64,000 bases of DNA from positions 62,001 through 126,000 of the forward strand of contig CANQVK010000001.1 of assembly GCA_947627275.1 (NCBI GenBank), read 5' to 3'. Under the pieces are notes generated by a model. The model saw only the letters and a program-made list of their open reading frames with translations. It searched no databases and was not told the origin of the DNA. Every line of letters starts with the position of its first letter. The first letter of the stretch is position 1. The position numbers and the translations under genes were made by a program. The stretch comes from an uncultured Ruminococcus sp. Lineage in GTDB: Bacteria > Bacillota > Clostridia > Oscillospirales > Ruminococcaceae. Below, in pieces: positions 49,370 to 57,072 of this stretch.

Positions 49370-52309
49370 ATGAAACTGCACTCGATCATATGCAGAATGG
49401 TTTCGTCTGCTGCCGCTTCGGCTATGCTCATTACATGCTTAAATGTCATGCCGCAAAAGGACGACATTCTTGAAACATATGCCGCCGACGCTGTTGTTAT
49501 CGACACTACCACCGAATATCAGACTATCAGAGGCTTCGGCGGTATAGACCACCCGGAGTGGACAGGATCAGCTCTGTCCTCATCGCAAAGACAGACTGCT
49601 TTCGGCAACGGTCAAAACGAAATGGGACTCACTGTTCTCCGAGTTTTCGTAAATCCTGACAAGAACCAGTGGAACAAGGCAGTCGGTACTGCTAAGTTTG
49701 TTTCTGACCTCGGCTACACCGTTTTTGCTTCTCCGTGGGAGCCTCCGGCGAATCTTGCAGCTTCCGGCGGAACAGGCGGCTTGAAAGGTAAACTTCATCT
49801 TCCGGAATCCAACTATGGCGCTTATGCTCAGCATCTTAACGACTTTGGTACATACATGAAAAACCAAGGCGTTGACCTGTACTCTATTTCGGTTCAGAAC
49901 GAGCCCGACTATGCTGAGGAATGGACCGCTTGGACTCCCGACCAGACTACGAATTTCATCGCTAACTACGGTGACAAAATTACTTCAACGAGACTTATGT
50001 CCCCCGAAACTTTCCAGTATGGCGCATGGAACAACGGTAAGGATTACTACAAGAAGATTCTCGCCAATCCAAAGGCTATGGCAAACTGCGATGTGTTCGG
50101 TACTCATTTCTATGGAACAGGCAGACAGCACATGGATTTCCCCGATCTCGAAAAATCAGGCAAGGAAATCTGGATGACCGAGGTTTACGTTCCCAACAGC
50201 GAAGCCGATTCCGCTAACCGCTGGCCCGAAGCTTTGCAGGTATCCGAAAATATCCACAACGGTCTCGTTGTCGGCAACATGAGCGTGTACACTTGGTGGT
50301 ACATCAGAAGAAGCTACGGTCTTATGACTGAGGACGGAAAGATCAGTAAGCGCGGCTATAATATGGCTCAGTTCTCCAAGTGGGTCCGTCCCGGCGACGT
50401 TCGTATCGGAGCTACGGAACAGCCTGCTAAAGACGTTCTCGTTTCGGCTTACAAAAATGACAACAAACAGGTAACTATCGTTGCTATCAACAAAGGCTCG
50501 GAAGGATATGCACAGAGCTTCAATATCGGCAGCGGCGAAAAAATTGTTGACGTTGATCGCTACAGAACCTCCGCAAACGAAAATCTTGCCTTGACTGAAA
50601 ATCTTGACAATGACGGCAGCGGATTCTTTGCTCAGCTTCCTGCAAACAGCGTTTCAACCTTTGTCGTTTCACTCGAGGGCAGCGGCACAGTTAAAGTCCC
50701 CGAACCTAACGAATACGGCTGGTGGTATCAGTGCGGCTTCGAGAATGGGGACGACAATTGGACCAACAGAGGCGGCTGCAAAACTTCTGTTACAGATGCC
50801 GAGCATTATACTAAGTACGGCAGTCACTCCCTCTTGGTTTCTGACAGAACAAGTTCTTGGATGGGCGCTTCTCTTGCTCTCGATCCGGACATTTTCAAGG
50901 CGGGCGAGCCATACAGCTTCTCCGCTCACGTTAAGCAGAAGTCGGGTGAAAATGTTAAATTCATGATGAAGATAGAGTATACGAATAGCAGCGGCGAGAC
51001 AGCTTATGATGAGATCGCAAGCGTAACAGCTCCAAACGATACATGGGCTCAGCTCATAAACAAAAGCTACACTCTCCCTGCTGATGCCTCTGATGTCAAA
51101 ATATACATCGAGACGGAAGATTCCCTCACAGATTTCTACATTGACGAAGCTATCGACGCTGTTGACGGCACAGGCATTACAGGCGAAGGTCAGCCTGAGC
51201 TTCCGACAGACCCTCCCGTTATACCCGAGCCGACAGCTCCTCCCGTAGTCGATGACTTTGCGGCAGGCGACGTTACTCTTGACGGCGTGGTTGACGTATT
51301 CGACCTCGTTGCTCTCAGACAGGGAATTACAGGCAAGTTCGCAAGCAATGTTGCAGAAGCGGCGGCTGATGTAAATGCAGACGGTGACGTTACTGTAGCT
51401 GACGTTGTTATTCTTCAGAAATATCTCCTTGCTGCTGAAAAAGAACTGAAAAAAGGCGAAGTTAAAGTTGACCCTCAGCCTGTTCCTCAGAAAATGAGAA
51501 CTATTTCGGAATACACTCCTCTGGTTGAGGCGCAGGTCAGCGAATATGAATCCGACGATTCAAAAACAGAAAAAGCCGGCGTGAACTACGGCACACTGGA
51601 AAAGAAGAGCTATTACTCCAATTTCTGCGGCAGAAATAAGCCGTACAACGTTCTTCTTCCGGCTAATTACGATAAGAACAAGAAGTATCCCGTGCTTTAT
51701 GTTATGCACGGATACTGGGAAGATCAGGACAGAATGATCCTCACCGGCAACGACCACATACCAACTCAGCAGATCATCGGCAATGCTATTGCAGAGGGTG
51801 CGGCTAAGGAAATGATCGTTGTTTTCCCCTACATCTACTCCAGCAAGACGCAGGATAACTGCTCCGCTATGGACGATGCTAATAATCAGGCATATGACAA
51901 TTTCGATACGGTTCTCACCACAGAGCTTATGCCCCTTATAGAAAAAGAATACAGCGTTGCGACAGGCAGAGAAAACACGGCTATCACAGGATTTTCTATG
52001 GGCGGACGCGAGTCGCTGATGATCGGCATGAAGCATCCCGACCTTTTCGGTTACGTTGGAGCTATATGCGCTGCTCCCGGAGCTACAGGCGCATTTAAGT
52101 TTGAATCCGAAGAAGCTTCGCCGTCCCTGATCTTCCTCACAGCAGGAAGCAACGATACTGTAGTTTATACAACTCCCGAAGGCTACCACAATAACTTCAG
52201 CGCTAACGGAGTACCCCATATCTGGCACTATGTCAACGGCGGATACCATGGCGACAACTGCATCCGCGCTCATATCTATAACCTTATAAGAGTTATCTTC
52301 AAGGCTTAA
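49370..52309 (+). CDS. multi-domain secreted xylanolytic enzyme: GH30 xylanase, CBM, dockerin, CE1-type esterase
   Basis: IDTTTEYQTIRGFGGIDHPEWTG, VQNEPDY, WMTEVYVP (GH30); GDVTLDGVVDVFDLVALRQGITG...ADVNADGDVTVADVVILQKYLL (dockerin); YPVLYVMHGYWEDQ...ITGFSMGGRESLMIG (esterase). Confidence 0.92.
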   Translation: MKLHSIICRMVSSAAASAMLITCLNVMPQKDDILETYAADAVVIDTTTEYQTIRGFGGIDHPEWTGSALSSSQRQTAFGNGQNEMGLTVLRVFVNPDKNQWNKAVGTAKFVSDLGYTVFASPWEPPANLAASGGTGGLKGKLHLPESNYGAYAQHLNDFGTYMKNQGVDLYSISVQNEPDYAEEWTAWTPDQTTNFIANYGDKITSTRLMSPETFQYGAWNNGKDYYKKILANPKAMANCDVFGTHFYGTGRQHMDFPDLEKSGKEIWMTEVYVPNSEADSANRWPEALQVSENIHNGLVVGNMSVYTWWYIRRSYGLMTEDGKISKRGYNMAQFSKWVRPGDVRIGATEQPAKDVLVSAYKNDNKQVTIVAINKGSEGYAQSFNIGSGEKIVDVDRYRTSANENLALTENLDNDGSGFFAQLPANSVSTFVVSLEGSGTVKVPEPNEYGWWYQCGFENGDDNWTNRGGCKTSVTDAEHYTKYGSHSLLVSDRTSSWMGASLALDPDIFKAGEPYSFSAHVKQKSGENVKFMMKIEYTNSSGETAYDEIASVTAPNDTWAQLINKSYTLPADASDVKIYIETEDSLTDFYIDEAIDAVDGTGITGEGQPELPTDPPVIPEPTAPPVVDDFAAGDVTLDGVVDVFDLVALRQGITGKFASNVAEAAADVNADGDVTVADVVILQKYLLAAEKELKKGEVKVDPQPVPQKMRTISEYTPLVEAQVSEYESDDSKTEKAGVNYGTLEKKSYYSNFCGRNKPYNVLLPANYDKNKKYPVLYVMHGYWEDQDRMILTGNDHIPTQQIIGNAIAEGAAKEMIVVFPYIYSSKTQDNCSAMDDANNQAYDNFDTVLTTELMPLIEKEYSVATGRENTAITGFSMGGRESLMIGMKHPDLFGYVGAICAAPGATGAFKFESEEASPSLIFLTAGSNDTVVYTTPEGYHNNFSANGVPHIWHYVNGGYHGDNCIRAHIYNLIRVIFKA

Positions 52310-52336
52310 ATCAGACATCTTCTAATCATCCCTCAT

Positions 52337-52370
52337 AATGCGGTTACACTTTGGTGTTGCCGCATTTTTG
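52337..52370 (+). terminator. intrinsic terminator after the GH30-CE1 gene
   Basis: AATGCGGTTACAC-tttg-GTGTTGCCGCATTTTTG. Confidence 0.75.
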
Positions 52371-52387
52371 TATATATTAAAACACTT

Positions 52388-52564
52388 GTCTATAACTTAA
52401 GCGGGGGACGCCGTCCCCCACACCCCCTGCCAAAGGGTGACCCCTTTGGAATCTCAGTTTTCGTAACATTCTGCCCCAAATGGAGCAGAATGTTACGACA
52501 TTGGTTCAAAGAATCTCTCCTTGACAAAAAGTGAAGGTAAACAAAATCCTCTTAAGTTGTAGAC
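52388..52564. mobile_element. MITE-like repeat, family A copy 4 (different internal hairpin)
   Basis: GTCTATAACTTAAGCGGGGGAC ... TCCTCTTAAGTTGTAGAC; internal stem CGTAACATTCTGC/GCAGAATGTTACG (52462-52474/52485-52497). Confidence 0.85.
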
Positions 52565-52567
52565 AGT

Positions 52568-52772
52568 AAAAAAATCGACCCTCGCCTGTTGCTGCGAAGG
52601 TCAATTCTATCAAAATACAGCTTTTGCTGTACTCCGACTCTGATTTGCGTTTGTATAGATCCGCTGCAAACCCGGCAGCCGTTCCATACGACCGATTCTG
52701 CTAAAATCGGTTCCGGCTCTAAATTGAAACCTCTTCCACAGTAAGGTTTCAATTTAAAGCTCCCCTTTACTG
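52568..52772 (-). ncRNA. structured non-coding RNA candidate (possibly raiA-motif-like; unverified)
   Basis: Minus strand: TATAAT -10 at 52783-52778, stem AAATTGAAACCT/AGGTTTCAATTT, several further stems, terminator GACCTTCGC-agcaacag-GCGAGGGTC-GATTTTTTT at 52603-52568; no credible CDS. Confidence 0.6.
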
Positions 52773-52827
52773 TTTATATTATAACATTAATAAGAACTTT
52801 TTTGTACCTTAAAATCCCGTGAAAATC

Positions 52828-53937
52828 CTATAAAATTCCGACAATCGCAAGTGTGAGAAGAAGCGTCAGAAGTCCGAAGTTCACCGCCGAAAAAACTGCC
52901 ATATATTTTCCTGACCTTGCTCCCTTGGACGCTCGGTAAAATCTGAACGATATGAGACTTGCAAGCGACGCTATGATAGTGCCGAGTCCGCCTAAATTAA
53001 CGCCTAATAAAAGCTCTCTGCCGTTATCCGTAAATCCCGACAGCATTACCGCCGCCGGAACATTGCTTATCGCCTGAGAAATAACCGCCGAAACTAAAAG
53101 CTCCCTGCCTCCGATTATCTCCGAAATAAATCTGCTTACCGATTCAATTCGTGCAATATTTCCTACGAAAACAAAAAAACATACGAATGTCGCCAACAGA
53201 CCGTAGTCCACCTTTAACAGCAATCTGCGGTCAAGTATAAGGGCGGCAGTCACAGCCGCTGTCAGACACAGCCAATCGGGAACTACCCGAAAAACAGTCA
53301 GCAGACACAGTACAAAAACTCCAAGATATACCATTCCCTTTACTTTGGAAATTTTCTGCGTTTCTGCGGTAACTGCGGCGCATCTGCTTTTCGGCAGTAT
53401 CAGACACAACAGCAGAAGCGCCGCAAGACTTACTGCCGCCGATGGCAGCAGCGTAACAAAAAAGTCCCCCAGCGTCAGCTTGTACTTGTCATAAATATAT
53501 AGATTCTGAGGATTGCCGAATGGCGTCACCATGCTTCCGAGATTTGCTGCCGCCGTTTCAAGCACTATTGTGAATATCTGGCTTCTTTCATCTTCTATCT
53601 TTTCATAGACCATTAACGTCAGAGGTACAAACGTGATCAGCGCAACGTCGTTTGTCACAAGCATCGAAGTAAAAAAGCATACAAGAGTAAAAATAACTCC
53701 CAGCCGCCTAATGCTGCCCGCTTTTCTCAGAAGAGCCGCCGAAGCGTTTTCAAATACTCCTATGCTCCTGAATCCGCAGACCGCCGTCATAAGACAAAAA
53801 AGCTGAATAAGCACCGTCCGATTTATATAACCGCCGTAGCTGCGGTCGGGCGGAATAATGAAAACCGTGACTAACGCCGCCAAAAATGCTATCACAAGCA
53901 CAGACTGCGATTTTATAAACTCTTTTACTTTCTTCAA
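52828..53937 (-). CDS. SLC13/ArsB-like anion permease
   Basis: ~10 TM segments; LVTNDVALITFVPLTLMVYE, GSMVTPFGNPQNLYIY. Confidence 0.75.
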   Translation of the reverse strand: MKKVKEFIKSQSVLVIAFLAALVTVFIIPPDRSYGGYINRTVLIQLFCLMTAVCGFRSIGVFENASAALLRKAGSIRRLGVIFTLVCFFTSMLVTNDVALITFVPLTLMVYEKIEDERSQIFTIVLETAAANLGSMVTPFGNPQNLYIYDKYKLTLGDFFVTLLPSAAVSLAALLLLCLILPKSRCAAVTAETQKISKVKGMVYLGVFVLCLLTVFRVVPDWLCLTAAVTAALILDRRLLLKVDYGLLATFVCFFVFVGNIARIESVSRFISEIIGGRELLVSAVISQAISNVPAAVMLSGFTDNGRELLLGVNLGGLGTIIASLASLISFRFYRASKGARSGKYMAVFSAVNFGLLTLLLTLAIVGIL

Positions 53938-53952
53938 GTTTTCATCTCCAAT

Positions 53953-54540
53953 TCAGCTTCTTTCCAATATCTCATTTATGTATTCTGTTATTTCGGAAAT
54001 GCAGTCCTCAATAGCCGCATTGTTTGAAAAGCGTTTCTCTATACCTGCTGACTTTATATTCTCCTCGGAAAAATCTTCGCTGTCCGCAAGAAATCTCCTG
54101 CATAGCTCGGCGTACTTCGGAAACGCTTCAAGACGTTCGCGCACCAATGCGCGGCTTAGCCGAAGTCCGTCCTCAACCTCAATATATATCGGAACAACTG
54201 CGTCCCCAAAATTTTCCCTGATCCTCACATAGCTTTCAAGCGTTCCTATTCCGAGACAGCTTCCCAATTTAATATCAATGCTGTTTCGGGATGTGAAATA
54301 TATCCACTCCCCGTGAACCGTGTTGTATATTCGCTCCTCGATCACATCTCCCGAGCTTTTCATTTTTTCAAAGCAGTCACGGCTAACAAAATGATATTCC
54401 CTGCCCTCCTGCTCGTTCTCCCTCATAGGTCGGGTCGTGTACAGTACAATGGGAGCTAATTTCAATTCAGACAGCAACCTTTTATATACGGAGTCCTTGC
54501 CACTCGAGCTTTTGCCCATAATATAAAAAATTCGGTTCAT
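53953..54540 (-). CDS. guanylate kinase-like protein
   Basis: MNRIFYIMGKSSSGKDSVYKRLLSE ... YTTRPMRENEQEGREYHFVS. Confidence 0.8.
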   Translation of the reverse strand: MNRIFYIMGKSSSGKDSVYKRLLSELKLAPIVLYTTRPMRENEQEGREYHFVSRDCFEKMKSSGDVIEERIYNTVHGEWIYFTSRNSIDIKLGSCLGIGTLESYVRIRENFGDAVVPIYIEVEDGLRLSRALVRERLEAFPKYAELCRRFLADSEDFSEENIKSAGIEKRFSNNAAIEDCISEITEYINEILERS

Positions 54541-54605
54541 TACGGCTTCTCCTCTCTTGTTTTGTCACTATATCAATTTTATCATATTCATATTTCGCTG
54601 TCAAG

Positions 54606-54621
54606 TGTTTCACGTGAAACT
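54606..54621. promoter_or_regulatory. parS-like site
   Basis: TGTTTCACGTGAAACT. Confidence 0.85.
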
Positions 54622-54684
54622 TACACAGGAGGAAGCTGTAATCTTAAATTGATTTCATTGTTTAAGGAAACTAATGTTGGGATT

Positions 54685-54816
54685 CCAAAGGGACTGTGTC
54701 CCTTTGGCGGAATCCAGAGGCAGCGCCTCTGGCAGGGTGTGGGACAGAGTCCCAAATAGCATTTAAGCGCTCCGCAAAGGGTGAATTTCAAAACAGTCCG
54801 TTGGACTGTTTTGAAA
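54685..54816. repeat. cluster of perfect palindromes; divergent minus-strand relative of repeat family A
   Basis: CCAAAGGGACtgtGTCCCTTTGG; CCAGAGGCagcGCCTCTGG; GGGACagaGTCCC; TTTCAAAACAGTCCgttGGACTGTTTTGAAA. Confidence 0.75.
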
Positions 54817-54854
54817 GAGGGAACGCCCTGAAAGAGAGGGAGTTCACTTGGTGC

Positions 54855-54878
54855 GGACACGGCACGTCGTGTACCTAC
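54855..54878. repeat. solo end of the GTAGGGACACGG palindromic repeat
   Basis: GGACACGGCACGTCGTGTACCTAC. Confidence 0.6.
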
Positions 54879-55177
54879 TAAACAAATAATAATTTTTACT
54901 TAATAACGTTACTATTTCTCTGCAATATAATCCGAATTTGCTTTCACTCCCCCACTCCCCTGCACGCAAAACAGCAGAAAACATCAAACGCAATATAATT
55001 CAAGGGGAGTGTCGCAGGGGACTCCTCTGCCGCAAGTCCGAATAATTATTTTTTTAATTTTGTTGCAAATGTCACTTTTATTTTCTGCCGTAATATGGTA
55101 TAATTATAGTGTATTTTGATGTTCGGAAGTATACTTTCCGTCTCAAAAACACATAATAAGAAAGTGAGGAATGTCAA

Positions 55178-56335
55178 ATGAATAACGTTACTAAAGATAT
55201 TTTTTACGTTGGCGTAAACGACCATAAGCTCGATCTGTTTGAGGGAATGTACGATGTCCCGAACGGAATGGCTTACAATTCTTACGTCATTGCCGATGAG
55301 AAAATCGCTGTCATGGATACGGTCGATATTAACTTCGGCGACGAATGGCTCGCCAACATTAAAGAAGTCCTCGGAGACCGCTCCCCCGACTATCTTATCA
55401 TACAGCACATGGAACCCGACCATTCCGCATGTATTGATAAATTTTTCGAGACCTATCCCAATGCTGCAATTGTCGGAAATGCAAAAACCTTCGGAATGCT
55501 GACGGCATTTTTCCCGAATCTTCAAACTCCAAACAAGGTTACGGTAAAAGATGGCGAGAAGCTCAGTCTCGGCTCTCATGAGCTGACCTTCATAACTGCT
55601 CCAATGGTTCATTGGCCTGAAGTTATGGTGACCTACGACAATGCGGACAAGGTTATTTTCTCTGCTGACGGATTCGGAAAATTCGGCGCACTTGACGCTG
55701 ATGAGGACTGGGCATGTGAAGCTCGCCGTTACTACTTCGGAATCGTTGGCAAATACGGCGCACAGGTTCAAGCGCTTCTTAAGAAAATGTCCGCTCTTGA
55801 CATTCAGACGATATGTCCGCTTCACGGTCCGATCCTTAAAGAAAACCTCAGCTACTACCTTGGACTTTATAACACATGGTCAAGCTATGGGGTCGAATCC
55901 GAAGGCGTATTTATTGCGTACACATCGGTTTACGGAAATACCAAAAAAGCTGCCGAGCTTCTGAAAGAAAAGCTTCTCGAAAAGGGTTGCCCAAAGGTCG
56001 CAATTGCCGACCTCGCCCGTGAGGATATGGCTGAATCAGTAGAGGACGGTTTCCGATACGGCAAACTTGTTCTCGCAGCTCCTACCTATAACGGTACTCT
56101 TTTCCCATTTATGGCACAGTATATCGACTGGCTGATTGAAAGAAACTATCAGAACCGCACTATCGGTATCATAGAAAACGGTTCATGGGCGGCGACTGCG
56201 GCAAAGTGTATTAAGGCGAAGTTCGAGAACTCCAAAAATATCACTTGGACTGAGACTACGGTTTCTGTAAAGTCCGCATTAAAGCCGGAAAACATTACCC
56301 AGATCGAGGCTTTGGCTGACGAACTGTTAAAGTAA
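55178..56335 (+). CDS. FprA-family A-type flavodiiron protein
   Basis: DYLIIQHMEPDHSACIDKFFETYPNAAIVGNAKTF ... CPLHGPIL ... flavodoxin domain AYTSVYGNTKKAAELL. Confidence 0.93.
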   Translation: MNNVTKDIFYVGVNDHKLDLFEGMYDVPNGMAYNSYVIADEKIAVMDTVDINFGDEWLANIKEVLGDRSPDYLIIQHMEPDHSACIDKFFETYPNAAIVGNAKTFGMLTAFFPNLQTPNKVTVKDGEKLSLGSHELTFITAPMVHWPEVMVTYDNADKVIFSADGFGKFGALDADEDWACEARRYYFGIVGKYGAQVQALLKKMSALDIQTICPLHGPILKENLSYYLGLYNTWSSYGVESEGVFIAYTSVYGNTKKAAELLKEKLLEKGCPKVAIADLAREDMAESVEDGFRYGKLVLAAPTYNGTLFPFMAQYIDWLIERNYQNRTIGIIENGSWAATAAKCIKAKFENSKNITWTETTVSVKSALKPENITQIEALADELLK

Positions 56336-56344
56336 GGAGATAAA

Positions 56345-56542
56345 ATGAAAGTCACCCTGAATCCCAATAATGAGGTCGTTGCAAGACTTCAAGAGGGCTT
56401 GAAGCGTAAGGACGGCTACTGTCCATGCAAGCTTGCAAAGATCCCAGAAAATAAATGTATGTGCAAGGAGTTCCGCGATCAGATCGCCGATCCAGATTTC
56501 GAGGGCTTCTGCCACTGCATGCTCTACTACAAGGAGAAATGA
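56345..56542 (+). CDS. small ferredoxin:thioredoxin reductase catalytic subunit-like protein
   Basis: YCPCKL...NKCMCKEFRDQI...GFCHCMLYYKEK: CPC/CMCKEF/CHC cysteine pattern. Confidence 0.75.
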   Translation: MKVTLNPNNEVVARLQEGLKRKDGYCPCKLAKIPENKCMCKEFRDQIADPDFEGFCHCMLYYKEK

Positions 56543-56543
56543 A

Positions 56544-56858
56544 ATGGCTGAAATCACCATAACAAAAGAAAATTTTGACGATGAAGTCCGCAATTACAAG
56601 GGTGTTGTTCTGCTCGACCTCTGGGCAAGCTGGTGCGGACCGTGCATGATGCTCTCCCCTGTTATTTCTGAAATCGCTGAGGAAATGGACGGCAAAGTCA
56701 AGGTCGGCAAAATCAATGTTGACGAACAACCCGAGCTTGCCGCCGCTTTCCGATGTGAAAGCATTCCAATGCTTGCCGTCGTTAAGGACGGAGCGGTACA
56801 CAATATGGCTGTTGGCTACAGAGAAAAAGACAATATAATTAAAATGTTAAACCTTTAA
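56544..56858 (+). CDS. trxA: thioredoxin
   Basis: MAEITITKENFDDEV ... LLDLWASWCGPCMMLSPVI; start trimmed to 56544. Confidence 0.94.
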   Translation: MAEITITKENFDDEVRNYKGVVLLDLWASWCGPCMMLSPVISEIAEEMDGKVKVGKINVDEQPELAAAFRCESIPMLAVVKDGAVHNMAVGYREKDNIIKMLNL

Positions 56859-56868
56859 AAATTGATTA

Positions 56869-56917
56869 CACCTCCCTAAAATAGCGCATACTATATAGGG
56901 AGGTGATTTTTTTGATT
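56869..56917 (+). terminator. hairpin with T tract after trxA; also overlaps the RBS of the downstream mini-ORF
   Basis: CACCTCCCTA-17 nt-TAGGGAGGTG then ATTTTTTT. Confidence 0.75.
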
Positions 56918-57010
56918 TCTTTTATTCTGGGAAGTATGTTCGGAGGAACTGTCGGAGTTTTTGTAATGTGTCTGTGTACCGCCGCAAAATGGGGAGATCA
57001 TCCCGAATAA
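56912..57010 (+). CDS. 32-aa membrane miniprotein (DUF3789-like)
   Basis: TTG start; MISFILGSMFGGTVGVFVMCLCTAAKWGDHPE; GGGAGGTGA RBS; missing from the ORF track. Confidence 0.65.
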   Translation: MISFILGSMFGGTVGVFVMCLCTAAKWGDHPE

Positions 57011-57015
57011 ATAAA

Positions 57016-57044
57016 AAGGCTGTCGGAGATTTTCCGTCAGCCTT
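57016..57044 (-). terminator. intrinsic terminator of serS
   Basis: AAGGCTGACGGAAAATCTCCGACAGCCTTTTTAT on the minus strand. Confidence 0.8.
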
Positions 57045-57055
57045 ATGTTTTCAAA

Positions 57056-57071
57056 TGTTCCACGTGAAACG
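57056..57071. promoter_or_regulatory. parS-like site
   Basis: TGTTCCACGTGAAACG. Confidence 0.8.
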
Positions 57072-57072
57072 A

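Noticed and set aside
22848-52564. Possible CRISPR array or retron/DGR based on repeated hairpins
   Set aside because: Repeat copies are tens of kb apart with no spacers, Cas genes or reverse transcriptase in the window.
52552-52752. 66-aa ORF on minus strand
   Set aside because: Lies inside the structured RNA candidate and its terminator; composition looks non-coding.
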